Shown piece by piece: positions 26,601 through 35,611 of a stretch of 64,000 bases of DNA. Position 1 is the stretch's first letter. Every line of letters starts with the position of its first letter. Source of the DNA: a delta proteobacterium NaphS2 (lineage in GTDB: Bacteria; Desulfobacterota; DSM-4660; Desulfatiglandales; Desulfatiglandaceae); the NCBI GenBank assembly GCA_000179315.1, contig ADZZ01000278.1, positions 1-64,000 of the forward strand, given 5' to 3'. Under the pieces are notes generated by a model. That model did not search any database and had not been told where the DNA came from. It saw nothing but the letters and a program-made list of their open reading frames with translations. Position numbers and translations under genes: made by a program.

Positions 26601-27451
26601 CCCGTTATTGCGGTCGGGATTTCACGCCCGAAGAATTTCAGCAGATTCGCTCCCTCATAAAGCATAATCCCGATTTCAACCGGACGCGGCTTTCCAAAGA
26701 AGTGTGCGGGATCTTTCAATGGCTAAAACCCGATGGTAATCTCAAGGATATGTCATGCCGTGTTGCCATGTTGCGCATGCATAGAGATGGATTGATCGAA
26801 CTGCCCCCGCCAACCTGTGTCAAAGGACCTCAAAAAAAGATTGAGTTCACGGCAAGCACTGATCCTCAAGATCCGGTTGTGCGTCCAGTCAATCAGCTCC
26901 CGCGACTGCAATTGAAGATGGTCACCAAAGCCACTTCAGCTTTATGGAATGAGTATGTCGAGCGATATCATTATCTCGGTTATACACCCTTGCCTGGAGC
27001 CCAGATTCGCTATATCATTACCGCCGGTAAACAAATTGTTGCTCTAACAGGTTTTGGCGCCGCTGCCTGGCAGATTGCACCAAGGGATAAATTCATTGGT
27101 TGGACCCATGATCAGAGAAAGAAGAATCTGAACCTGATTACGAATAATGCGCGATTCCTTATCTTGCCATGGGTTAAATCAAAAAACCTTGCATCAAGAA
27201 TACTGTCATTAACCGCTCGCCGGCTGCCGGATGACTGGGAAGAAAAATATAATATCCGACCCGTGTTGCTTGAATCATTTGTGCAAAAAAACCTATTCTC
27301 CGGCACTTGTTACAAAGCCGCCAACTGGGTTAATGTTGGACAAACCAAGGGCCGTGGAAAACTTGGACCAGCAGGGAAAATAAGTGTTCCCATTAAAGAT
27401 ATCTGGCTGTATCCTCTTGCTAAAAAATTTCGACTTTTCTTGAAAAATTGA
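26597..27451 (+). CDS. DUF4338 (DruA-like) protein inside IS66-like element
   Basis: This 284-residue protein matches the DUF4338 layout: an N-terminal helical region with HTH-like character, then YHYLGYTPLPGAQIRYII, GFGAAAWQIAPRDKFIGW, ARFLILPWVKSKNLASRIL and a C-terminal GRGK segment. DUF4338 includes DruA of the Druantia defence system, but most members sit near transposases. It starts in an ATGA overlap with the IS66 gene and lies inside the element's inverted repeats, so here it is transposon cargo. It appears intact. Confidence 0.82.
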   Translation: MTRYCGRDFTPEEFQQIRSLIKHNPDFNRTRLSKEVCGIFQWLKPDGNLKDMSCRVAMLRMHRDGLIELPPPTCVKGPQKKIEFTASTDPQDPVVRPVNQLPRLQLKMVTKATSALWNEYVERYHYLGYTPLPGAQIRYIITAGKQIVALTGFGAAAWQIAPRDKFIGWTHDQRKKNLNLITNNARFLILPWVKSKNLASRILSLTARRLPDDWEEKYNIRPVLLESFVQKNLFSGTCYKAANWVNVGQTKGRGKLGPAGKISVPIKDIWLYPLAKKFRLFLKN

Positions 27452-27576
27452 CTCTGGAAGGGGATGCCGAATATTTACAAAGCTCATCCTATTTTTTCAG
27501 TAAAAACAGCGAGTTCAAAAATTGACGTCTGTCTGAAAAATCTTATTTTAACACCCTTTATGAGGGAAGAAAGTAA

Positions 27577-27843
27577 TCAGGATAAATTTCTGTAAATATC
27601 TTTTCGGTGCCCAATCTTAACCACTAGGATCACAAGGGTCTCATTTTGAATTTAGTAGATTATCCGATAATCGCCAACACGGACTTTATGAAAAGGATTG
27701 TTTCCTTTCATTTTAGTTGTATCCGGATTCGGCAGATTTTCTGCAAAGCTATCAATTTTTTCCGCGATTCGTATTCTGTCGGATTTAGGGATCTTCTTAA
27801 GCAATTTCGCTGCAGAGGCCTTGATTTCTATTCGGTAACTCAA
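27577..27843 (-). pseudogene. RelE/ParE-family toxin gene with in-frame stop
   Basis: The frame starts at 27843 in an ATGA overlap with the antitoxin gene and reads a standard RelE-type toxin (KLLKKIPKSDRIRIAEKI, then HKVRVGDYRIIY). A TAA at codon 64 stops it. In the same frame it continues with LVILVVKIGHRKDIYR, the conserved C-terminus of the family, to a natural stop at 27577. One nonsense change thus removes the C-terminal catalytic strand and helix. The 63-residue product (27652-27843) is probably inactive. Confidence 0.82.
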
Positions 27844-28091
27844 AATTCAAGTTCCTTTTTCAACTTTTCCCAAAGTATCGGATCACCAGGCTCGTTTTTG
27901 GCCTTCCAAGCATTTTCAATATCTATTTGGTCTTCGAGTTCTTGCAACAGTTTGAGTTCCTTCATTGATACCAATGCGGCAATCGGCTCGCCTCGCCGAG
28001 TCAAAACAAATGCCTCGTTACCGAAGGCTACTCTATTAATAATATTTGAGAATTTTTTTCTGGCATCTGCTGTTGAAATTTTATTAAGCAT
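27840..28091 (-). CDS. Phd/YefM-family antitoxin
   Basis: This 83-residue protein has the Phd/YefM N-terminal DNA-binding fold (STADARKKFSNIINRV, then EAFVLTRRGEPIAALVSM) and a helical, acidic C-terminus for toxin binding. It precedes and overlaps the toxin gene. With the toxin broken, it may survive as an autoregulator. Confidence 0.88.
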   Translation of the reverse strand: MLNKISTADARKKFSNIINRVAFGNEAFVLTRRGEPIAALVSMKELKLLQELEDQIDIENAWKAKNEPGDPILWEKLKKELEF

Positions 28092-28408
28092 CGTTTATAC
28101 CCCAATTGTATAAAATGTTCATTATGTACATAAAGTACGTGAAATATATGATTTGTCAATGGGAAATTTGAACAAAATAATAGAGGTTATAACCACACCC
28201 TGCACTGGATTCGCAGGGCTGGGCCACAAAGGCTCATACAGCGCTTGTTGTTTACGTGCCTTTGAAAACGGCCTCATACCCCGCTCACTTAAGGGTGTGA
28301 ATCCAACCAACATTATGCAAAAAAAGCCGCATGTGTGGTTAGCAACAGGAGGCAACTGCTACAAATGCTTGACAGTTCGAGAGGAGGGGAAACGACAGGC
28401 AAGAGGAA
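28092..28408. other. Non-coding interval between antitoxin and Fic genes
   Basis: The 317-bp gap separates divergent genes. A TTGACA near 28370 could be a -35 box for the Fic gene, but no clear -10 follows. No gene, terminator or repeat could be supported. Confidence 0.4.
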
Positions 28409-29470
28409 GTGCGAAAAATGATAGCGTTTAATCCAAAGGTTACCATTACCAACCGGATGACCGCAGCCATCACGCAGATTGAACGGGCACGCGGTTTTCT
28501 GGAGGCAGCCCGGCTCTCTGATGATTGGGTTCGGGATATGGGCAACAAAGCCCTCATCAAAGAGGCGCATCATACAACCCATATTGAAGGCACTCAGTTG
28601 ACTCTGGATCAAGCAGAACGCCTGTGGAATGGAGAGCAAGTGCCGGAAGCCGACCCGGAAGACACTCGGGAACTTCTGAATTATCGTTCGGCCTTTGAAT
28701 TCGTTTCGGAATGCCTGGACAGTGGTGACCCGATCACGGAAGGACTGATTCGGGAGATTCACCGAAAACTGGTTGAAGGAGTTCGAGGCGGTAAAGCTGA
28801 TCCGGGCAATTACCGACGTATTCAGAACTATATTACCAACTCCTCGACCGGCGAAGTGATCTATACACCGCCACCTGCTGTAGAGGTGCCGATTATGATG
28901 TCGGAAATGGTCAAATGGCTCAACGCTGACTTTGAGATACATCCTGTCCTTATCAGCGGTATCGCCCAGTTCCAGTTAGTACATATTCATCCGTTCCTTG
29001 ACGGAAACGGGCGCACATCCCGCCTGCTATCAACGCTTTGTCTCTACAAGGCGGGATACGACTTCAAACGTCTTTTTACCATCAGTGAATATTATGACCG
29101 AGACAGGCCGACCTTTTATAAATCGATCCAAAGCGTACGTGAAAACGACATGGATATGACCGTATGGCTCGATTATTTTATTACAGGTTTGGAAACCCAA
29201 ATGATTGAGGTCAAAAAAAGAGGAGAGCAAATCATACGTAGAGATGTACTGGTACAGAAGCATGGACTGAATGAGCGGCAAGGTAGGGCTATTGAGTTTT
29301 TGCTGGGCCACGGGAAATTAACCATTCAGAATTTTGAGGGTCTTTGCCCTGACATAAATCGACGTACTCTCCAACGTGATCTAAGGGGAATGTTGGACAA
29401 GGAAATGATTAAAGAAATCGGAGCCGGACCGACCGATCCAACCCGTCACTATGCGTTATCGGAGCTATGA
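28409..29470 (+). CDS. Fic family protein (AMPylase-like)
   Basis: This 353-residue protein carries the canonical Fic motif HPFLDGNGR at about residues 194-202, so the catalytic His and the anion-binding Gly-Asn-Gly are intact. A T-x-x-x-IEG type inhibitory helix motif ([10 protein letters not shown]) lies near residue 53, as in class II Fic proteins that inhibit themselves. An HTH-like C-terminus follows. Fic enzymes move AMP or related groups onto target proteins; some are toxins. The start could also be the ATG at 28418. It stands alone, with no separate antitoxin gene. Confidence 0.92.
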   Translation: MRKMIAFNPKVTITNRMTAAITQIERARGFLEAARLSDDWVRDMGNKALIKEAHHTTHIEGTQLTLDQAERLWNGEQVPEADPEDTRELLNYRSAFEFVSECLDSGDPITEGLIREIHRKLVEGVRGGKADPGNYRRIQNYITNSSTGEVIYTPPPAVEVPIMMSEMVKWLNADFEIHPVLISGIAQFQLVHIHPFLDGNGRTSRLLSTLCLYKAGYDFKRLFTISEYYDRDRPTFYKSIQSVRENDMDMTVWLDYFITGLETQMIEVKKRGEQIIRRDVLVQKHGLNERQGRAIEFLLGHGKLTIQNFEGLCPDINRRTLQRDLRGMLDKEMIKEIGAGPTDPTRHYALSEL

Positions 29471-29551
29471 CAAGCTGCGACACGGAGCTGTGACATTACT
29501 ATGACAATTACTGTAACGCGCTCCGGGGGTACCATGCTAAATTCCAGCCGT

Positions 29552-29580
29552 AAAATGCACCGGATAAACCGGTGATTTTC
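29552..29580 (+). terminator. Hairpin downstream of Fic gene
   Basis: CACCGG (29558) and CCGGTG (29569) pair around ATAAA, flanked by AAAA and TTTT. It could end the Fic transcript in either direction. The U-tract is short, so the call is modest. Confidence 0.5.
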
Positions 29581-29653
29581 ATGTTATGCCTACAAATATC
29601 ACCGATATGTTTATATAAATTCCAAACGGCAAGAAACAGACATCGAGGGCAGA

Positions 29654-30106
29654 ATGTTAACCATACAAAATATTTTCCTTATGCTTGTCGCATTATTGGC
29701 CGGGTCAAGTTTTGTTGTACAGCAGGCTGTCAATTCAAATCTTCGGTTTGAAATTGGTTCGCCTTGGTGGGCGGGATTTTTCAGCTATCTCGGCGGGACA
29801 GTGGTCATGTTCATAATGATAATTGTCATGAGAGAGCCATTTATTCCTGCCAACTTAACCTTAAGGAGCTCTGTATGGTCATGGACAGGCGGCCTGTTTG
29901 GAGCCATATATATTGCAATTTCCATTCTGCTCTTGCCAAGGCTGGGAATTTTCACAGTTGTAACATTAATAGTCGTTGGGCAGTTGCTTACTTCGGTCGT
30001 ATTTGACAATTTTGGAATTATGAATGTGCCACTTCAACCTCTGTCTATTACGCGATGTGTTGGTGCCGGATTCCTCATAATCGGCGCAATATTAATTCGG
30101 TGGTGA
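29654..30106 (+). CDS. DMT-superfamily small transporter (DUF606/YdcZ-like)
   Basis: This 150-residue protein has about five membrane segments. Motifs typical of the YdcZ/DUF606 family are QQAVNSNLR in the first helix, WWAGFFSYLGGT, and VVTLIVVGQLLTSVVFDNFG in the fourth. Family members often work in pairs and their substrates are unknown. No partner gene is present. Confidence 0.88.
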   Translation: MLTIQNIFLMLVALLAGSSFVVQQAVNSNLRFEIGSPWWAGFFSYLGGTVVMFIMIIVMREPFIPANLTLRSSVWSWTGGLFGAIYIAISILLLPRLGIFTVVTLIVVGQLLTSVVFDNFGIMNVPLQPLSITRCVGAGFLIIGAILIRW

Positions 30107-30107
30107 G

Positions 30108-30413
30108 CTTGCTTACGACGCCGCCGTAAACGATTTGAAAAAAGCCATCACGCTGGATCCGAGAGAATTTGCCTATTACCTCCTGATGGACTGGGTGCTG
30201 GCAAAACACAATGATTGGAACCGGATCATTGCATATTGGGATGAATATATCCAACTCAATCCCACCCACAGCCGCGCCTACGTTGAACGTGGCGGCGCCT
30301 ACTTTCACAAGGGGGATATAAAATTCGCTGTCAGGGATGCAAAAATAGCCGCGGACATGGGCAATCTTGATGGCAAGCAAATTTATGAGAAATACAAGCA
30401 CGTGCTCGAATAG
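30108..30413 (+). pseudogene. TPR protein fragment
   Basis: Two to three TPR units can be read (DLKKAITLDPREFAYYLLM, then IQLNPTHSRAYVERGGAYF and IKFAVRDAKIAADMG). The frame has no plausible ATG and begins straight after the transporter stop, so the N-terminus has been lost in a rearrangement. Confidence 0.6.
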
Positions 30414-30923
<510 letters not shown>

Positions 30924-32765
30924 ATGTCTAAAACCAATTTGAATGCCTTATTTTTGGGACCGAAATCGGAAAATAAAAGGTTTTTTAGTGAAATGCTGCG
31001 CTTTTTGATGGAAGATCATATTTCCTGGCGCGAAAATTTTCACCCTGAAGACCCCCCATTGATTACCCCTGAAGAGCACGACCACGCAAGCTTTCAGGAT
31101 ACGCTGCAAAAAACGCGCGAAGTGTTGGTCGATCTTGCCGGTCGTCTGGAAATGAGTTCCAACCCTTGGTTTTCGCCTCGATATCTGGGGCACATGAACT
31201 CGGATACCATCATGGCGGCGAATCTCGGCTATATGCTGGCCCTTTTGTACAACCCCAACAATTGTGCTTATGAAGGTTCACCCGCCACCACGGAATTGGA
31301 AGTGGAAGCGGGCCTACAGCTTGCCCGCATGCTGGGATATGATCCGGATAAAGCGTGGGGGCACATCACCTCGGGCGGTACCATTGCCAATTACGAAGCC
31401 ATATGGGTCGCGCGCAATCTCAAGTCGATCCCATTGGCGGTCAAAAAAGTCTCCCCTGATTTGGTTTCATCAATGTCGGATTGGGAATTACTTAACCAAT
31501 CTCCCGGTTGGATTCTCGATTTGATGGATCGTGTCAAGGCGGAGGGATGTTTTGAGGAAGTCCGAGATCACTCCATACGGGGCAGGGGCATGTCGGAATT
31601 TCAAATGGGCAAAATACTGGTGCCCCAGTCCAAGCATTATTCCTGGAATAAGGCCGCAGATATTTTGGGCATCGGCCTGCAAAATCTTCAGTTTGTCCCG
31701 GTGAAATCAGATTTTCGTATGGATATAAAAGCGTTAGCCCATGCTATCGATCAAAATGCAGCACAGCGGATCCCCATACTGGCCGTTATCGGCGTCGTGG
31801 GTTCCACCGAAGAAGGCGCTGTGGATAACATCCATGAAATTGCAGCGTTACGGGATACTTGTACGGCAAAAGGGATTTCATTTTATTTTCATATTGATGC
31901 GGCCTATGGCGGCTATGCCCGCACCGTGTTCCTGGATGATCAACATCGTTTTTTGGATCGGAATGAAGTGATCAAAAAATTTCAGCGACCGGACCTGAAT
32001 TGGCCGTGTATCGATCTTTATCGGGCATTCAAAGCCATCCCCCAGGCCGACTCCGTCACCATTGATCCTCATAAGCTCGGCTATATTCCATACTCAGCCG
32101 GCGGATTTGTACTCAAAGACAAACGGGTCTTGGATTTAATCTCCTATTTCGCAGCGTATGTTTCCGGTCAAAAAGATGAAATGCCGGGGTTGCTCGGTTC
32201 CTATATCATGGAAGGTTCCAAACCCGGTGCAGCGGCGGCGGCCGTGTGGACCGCTCATGAACTCCTTGCCTTACATCAGGACGGTTACGGCGAAATTATC
32301 CGTTGCGGCATCGAAGGTACCGCCAATTTTTTCCAGGCCCTAAGAGATGAACCACCCATCACCATTAAAAATGACCGATTCATGGTGGAACCGCTGATTC
32401 GTCCGGACCTCAACATGGTGGATTTTGCCTTCAATCGCATAGGGAATGTGGATTTAAATGAAATGAATCGATTGAATCAGGCGATTTACAATGAAAGCTC
32501 ATTCAGAGGCGGTCCCTTGTATGCCAATGAATGGATCGCCTCCAAGACATCTTTGAACCGCCGTGAATACGGCGAGGCACCCCTGCCGTTTATTGAAAAG
32601 TTCGGTGTCCCGACCAGCCAATGGGAACATGTGGGCGAGGTTTTTGTGCTGCGTTCCACGGTTATGACGCCCTATCTGATGAAACCATCGGTTTTCGAGG
32701 AATATCACCATCGGTTTATGCAAACGATGCGGAAACGGCTGTCCAAAGCCGTCACACAATTTTAG
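30924..32765 (+). CDS. Group II PLP-dependent decarboxylase (tyrosine decarboxylase-like)
   Basis: This 613-residue protein has the fold-type I PLP core: TSGGTIANYEAIW, IDAAYGGYA for the cofactor ring, and DPHKLGYIPYSAGG near residue 382 holding the Schiff-base Lys. The length of about 610 and the wording of the Lys motif resemble bacterial TyrDC rather than the shorter GAD or MfnA enzymes. It would decarboxylate an aromatic or acidic amino acid. No antiporter gene is adjacent. Substrate cannot be set from motifs alone. Confidence 0.82.
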   Translation: MSKTNLNALFLGPKSENKRFFSEMLRFLMEDHISWRENFHPEDPPLITPEEHDHASFQDTLQKTREVLVDLAGRLEMSSNPWFSPRYLGHMNSDTIMAANLGYMLALLYNPNNCAYEGSPATTELEVEAGLQLARMLGYDPDKAWGHITSGGTIANYEAIWVARNLKSIPLAVKKVSPDLVSSMSDWELLNQSPGWILDLMDRVKAEGCFEEVRDHSIRGRGMSEFQMGKILVPQSKHYSWNKAADILGIGLQNLQFVPVKSDFRMDIKALAHAIDQNAAQRIPILAVIGVVGSTEEGAVDNIHEIAALRDTCTAKGISFYFHIDAAYGGYARTVFLDDQHRFLDRNEVIKKFQRPDLNWPCIDLYRAFKAIPQADSVTIDPHKLGYIPYSAGGFVLKDKRVLDLISYFAAYVSGQKDEMPGLLGSYIMEGSKPGAAAAAVWTAHELLALHQDGYGEIIRCGIEGTANFFQALRDEPPITIKNDRFMVEPLIRPDLNMVDFAFNRIGNVDLNEMNRLNQAIYNESSFRGGPLYANEWIASKTSLNRREYGEAPLPFIEKFGVPTSQWEHVGEVFVLRSTVMTPYLMKPSVFEEYHHRFMQTMRKRLSKAVTQF

Positions 32766-32890
32766 ATCCTTTGATTCTTTTTGGGCATTGGGTCGGACCA
32801 AGGCCATTGTTGTTGGGTTTCCAAATCAGAAAGATATTGACAATGGTAATACCCTTGGTTATACTTTTTGTATTGATTGGAGGCGACAAA

Positions 32891-33139
32891 ATGCCAAATG
32901 TAAAGACAGCAATATCAATTGAAAAGCCTATTTTTGAACAGATGGATATTCTTGCCAAAAATTTAAATGTTTCAAGAAGTCGGCTTTTCACGATGGCTGC
33001 AAGGGAATTCATAGAGCGCCACAATAATATTGAGCTTCTCAAACAGATTAATGAGGCGTACGAAGATGCTTCTGAAACTGAACCAATGGTTGCTATGATG
33101 CATTCAAATCACTTTAGAATGGTAAAGGATCAATGGTAA
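32891..33139 (+). CDS. Ribbon-helix-helix (CopG/MazE-like) antitoxin
   Basis: The ATG at 32891 with a GGAGG site gives 82 residues. An upstream in-frame extension is rejected. The N-terminus (VKTAISIEKPIFEQMDILAKNL, with SRSRLFTMAAREFI) is a ribbon-helix-helix DNA-binding unit, and the acidic tail would bind the toxin. It overlaps the MazF-like gene by 7 bp. Confidence 0.82.
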   Translation: MPNVKTAISIEKPIFEQMDILAKNLNVSRSRLFTMAAREFIERHNNIELLKQINEAYEDASETEPMVAMMHSNHFRMVKDQW

Positions 33140-33582
33140 TCAACCAAGGGGATATTTTTTGGATAGATTTCAAAACCCCAAATGGATCAGAGCCCGGCTA
33201 TCGTCATCCTCACCTTGTAATTCAAAACAACCTCTTCAATCGCAGCCGAATTAATACGGTTGTTGTTTGCACCCTCACATCCAATATGAGAAGAGCCAAT
33301 GCACCTGGCAACGTAGCTTTAAAGAAAGGCGAAGCGAACCTACCCAAAAAATGCGCCGCTAATATTTCACAAATTTTTACAGTGAATAAAAGCGATCTGT
33401 CAGAAAAAATAGGAACCTTGTCGAAGGATCGTATCTTCCAGGTTCTTCAAGGCATTAGACTGCTTACTGAGCCGAGGGCACTCCCAGTCCCACCAGTATC
33501 CGGGCCAGGATGGCCGGCCCCACGGATTCGACCATACCCAGGAAAATGGAAGCGGCACCCGCCACTGCAAAAAACAGGGTGA
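33133..33582 (+). CDS. MazF/PemK-family toxin with foreign C-terminal tail
   Basis: Residues 1-112 are a complete MazF-type ribonuclease: INQGDIFWIDF, GYRHPHLVIQNNLFN (catalytic Arg region), TVVVCTLTSN and the final helix VLQGIRLLTEP. After about 33470 the frame runs into the antisense of a truncated MFS gene and adds about 35 Pro/Gly-rich residues. So a deletion joined the end of mazF to the 3'-truncated transporter. The catalytic core is intact and the toxin may still work. Confidence 0.82.
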   Translation: MVINQGDIFWIDFKTPNGSEPGYRHPHLVIQNNLFNRSRINTVVVCTLTSNMRRANAPGNVALKKGEANLPKKCAANISQIFTVNKSDLSEKIGTLSKDRIFQVLQGIRLLTEPRALPVPPVSGPGWPAPRIRPYPGKWKRHPPLQKTG

Positions 33583-33832
33583 TGGTTTTGCGGGGACCCC
33601 AGGAGTCGGAAAGCAGGCCTGACGGCAGCTGCATCAGGGCATAGGGATAAAAATAGGCGGAGGCCGGAAAACCCAGCAGAGCGCCACTGGCTTTGAGGTC
33701 CCTCTGCATGTCCAGAGCGACCACTGCCGGGCAGAGCCTGTGGAAATAAACCAACAGGTAGCCAAAGGCCAAGAGTGAGAAAACGACCCAACGGTATGCG
33801 GGGGCTTTTGTGGAATTTCCTCGGTTGATCAC
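33464..33832 (-). pseudogene. MFS transporter, N-terminal fragment
   Basis: The reading gives about three to four membrane helices of a major facilitator protein, including the conserved loop GLLSDSWGPRKTI between helices 2 and 3. It is cut near 33470 by the junction with the MazF gene. The start overlaps the cysteine desulfurase stop by 4 bp, so it was once the second gene of that operon. Confidence 0.8.
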
Positions 33833-34995
33833 AGCTTCGTACGGCTGATTTGGGAAAGAGCTTCCACGGCCCGGTCCACGTGCTCTTCCGTGTTAAAGGG
33901 CCCCAGGCTGAACCGAACGCCGCCCCGGGGAAAGGTACCGATCCCTTCATGAACCAGGGGCGCACAATGAAGGCCCACCCGGACGGCCATATCAAAATCC
34001 GCATCCAGGATGGCGCCCACATCGCCCGGATCCATTTCCCGGATGTTCAGGGTCATCAGCCCCACATGATTCTCAAGATCTTGGGTGCAATAGGATTCCA
34101 CCCGCTCGAGGGGTGAAAGCCCGTCGCGAAGCCTCGTGAGGAGCCGCATCTCCCGATGGTGGATGGCGTCAATTCCTTCTTTTAGAACGAAGCGAAGCCC
34201 TTCCGAAAGGCCCATGATTCCCATCAAATTAATGGTTCCCGCCTCCAGGCGATGGGGATAGTCCTGGGTATGGATCGGACTCTCCGAATCGATGCCCGTC
34301 CCGCCATAGCGGGTGGTTTGAAGGTCCAGGTCCGGATGAACCACCAATCCGCCGATACCCGTGGGTCCCATGAGCGATTTGTGGCCGGTAAAGGCAACGG
34401 CCCCGATAGCCCAGTCATCCATGTGGATGGGAATGACGCCTGCGCTTTGTGCCGCATCCACCAGGAGCGGGACCCCTTTCCTCCGGCACAGGGGACCGAT
34501 TTCGTGAACGGGCTGGATGGTTCCCAGAACATTGGAGGCATGACATACGATCACCAACCGGGTATTGGGCTTGACGGCCGCAACAATGTCATGGGGGTCC
34601 ACAAACCCCATTTTGTCAAAGGGTATCAGATCGTATTCGATCAGGCCCTTTTGTTTCAGGTGATAGAGAGGCCTTAACACCGAATTGTGCTCGATGCGGG
34701 TGGATACCACATGATCACCCGATCTTATAAGCCCTTGAATGCAAAGATTGAGTGCGTCGGTGGCGTTGCCGGAAAATATGACCCGGTTGGGATCCGGCGC
34801 ACCGAACAGGCGGGCGAGCCGTTTCCGGGTGTCAAATACCAGATCCTCCGCCTCCACCGCCAGATCATAGCTGCCGCGTCCGGGAGAAACCCCGGTCCGT
34901 TCATAGGTTTCCACCATTTTCGCCAGGACACCGGGCGGTTTTGGAAAGGTGGTGGCTGCATTGTCAAAGTATATCAAAGGGTGGGTCATATACAC
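33829..34995 (-). CDS. Cysteine desulfurase-family aminotransferase (class V)
   Basis: This 388-residue PLP enzyme begins IYFDNAATTFPKPP. It has a VDAAQSAG cofactor segment, the Schiff-base Lys in FTGHKSLMGPTGIGG (about residue 206) and a conserved Cys in VGLHCAPLVHE (about 343) that would carry the persulfide. The sequence matches the SufS/selenocysteine lyase-like group that names itself 'cysteine desulfurase family'. It mobilises sulfur from cysteine. It lies 3' of a DsrC-like gene on the same strand, which suggests a sulfur-relay pair. Confidence 0.88.
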   Translation of the reverse strand: MYMTHPLIYFDNAATTFPKPPGVLAKMVETYERTGVSPGRGSYDLAVEAEDLVFDTRKRLARLFGAPDPNRVIFSGNATDALNLCIQGLIRSGDHVVSTRIEHNSVLRPLYHLKQKGLIEYDLIPFDKMGFVDPHDIVAAVKPNTRLVIVCHASNVLGTIQPVHEIGPLCRRKGVPLLVDAAQSAGVIPIHMDDWAIGAVAFTGHKSLMGPTGIGGLVVHPDLDLQTTRYGGTGIDSESPIHTQDYPHRLEAGTINLMGIMGLSEGLRFVLKEGIDAIHHREMRLLTRLRDGLSPLERVESYCTQDLENHVGLMTLNIREMDPGDVGAILDADFDMAVRVGLHCAPLVHEGIGTFPRGGVRFSLGPFNTEEHVDRAVEALSQISRTKL

Positions 34996-35435
34996 TATCC
35001 TGAACAGGTCTTGGGGTTGGGGAGCCCTACGATGCGCCGGGCACCCCGACGAATGCCCTTAGGGAAGAGGGCTTCCATTTCCATGAAACTCAAACCGATT
35101 TCTTTCTTGATATCACGGTTCATGGGGGCCCGGCCATAATAAAAATAGAATTCTCGCAAAAAGCGGATGATCCGCCATTGCATGTCCGAAATTTCCTCAA
35201 GTCCGTCTTCAGCCGCCAGGATCCGGGCGATTTCCTCGGTCCAGTCTTTCGCATTCCATAAAAACCCCTCGTTGTCAAAGGTGATTTTCGCTCCCGCAAT
35301 AACGCGCGTTTTTCGTTTGACATTAATTGTAAAAGTTCTCCGTCCCCTTTTATCGCATGTATTACAAATGATATATCGATGCAGCCAGATTTTGGCCTTC
35401 CCATGGAAGCCGACAAAGTGAAGATTACCTGACAA
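34995..35435 (-). CDS. DsrC/TusE-family sulfur-relay protein
   Basis: The last 110 residues match DsrC/TusE: DNEGFLWNAKDWTEEIARIL, then MQWRIIRFLREFYFYYGRAP and a C-terminal arm ending GLPNPKTCSG, with the conserved C-terminal Cys. The N-terminal 35 residues from the ATG at 35435 do not fit the family, so a later non-ATG start is possible. DsrC carries sulfur as a trisulfide to sulfite reductase or acts in tRNA thiolation. The gene abuts the cysteine desulfurase gene. The second arm Cys of true DsrC is not seen. Confidence 0.8.
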   Translation of the reverse strand: MSGNLHFVGFHGKAKIWLHRYIICNTCDKRGRRTFTINVKRKTRVIAGAKITFDNEGFLWNAKDWTEEIARILAAEDGLEEISDMQWRIIRFLREFYFYYGRAPMNRDIKKEIGLSFMEMEALFPKGIRRGARRIVGLPNPKTCSG

Positions 35436-35559
35436 TTTGTAATATGGAAACTATACGAAAGTATAGATTTTAATGTGCGCGTCAACAGGGGCTGGAGACG
35501 GAAACGAAAAGGAATACTGTAGTTGGGTTGCAGTCTTGTGTGGGGATATAATATTTTAC

Positions 35560-35588
35560 TTGACAATTTTCATGAAGCCGGATAAATA
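35560..35588 (+). promoter_or_regulatory. Sigma70-like promoter of the tetR gene
   Basis: TTGACA at 35560 and TAAATA at 35583 are separated by an ideal 17 bp. The TetR-family start codon is 24 bp further on, and a candidate operator begins 4 bp after the -10 box. Confidence 0.7.
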
Positions 35589-35591
35589 CCA

Positions 35592-35605
35592 ACCGTGCGG
35601 CAGGT
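35592..35605. promoter_or_regulatory. Candidate TetR operator, copy 1
   Basis: ACCGTGCGGCAGGT lies just past the -10 box of the tetR promoter. A 13/14-identical copy occurs upstream of the acyl-CoA ligase gene at 36236. Its place would allow autorepression. Confidence 0.5.
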
Positions 35606-35611
35606 AGAATT

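Larger units (their letters stand above)
25067..27478 (+). mobile_element. IS66-like element carrying a DruA-like gene
   Basis: A perfect 13-bp inverted repeat bounds it: GTAAATATTCGGC at 25067-25079 and GCCGAATATTTAC at 27466-27478. The GTAA start is typical of IS66-family ends. Inside are a broken IS66-type TnpC gene and a DUF4338 gene overlapping it by 4 bp. tnpA and tnpB are absent. No target duplication was seen at the ends. Confidence 0.75.

Noticed and set aside
26597-27451. Druantia defence system
   Set aside because: Only a DruA-like DUF4338 gene is present, inside transposon ends; DruB-DruE are absent.
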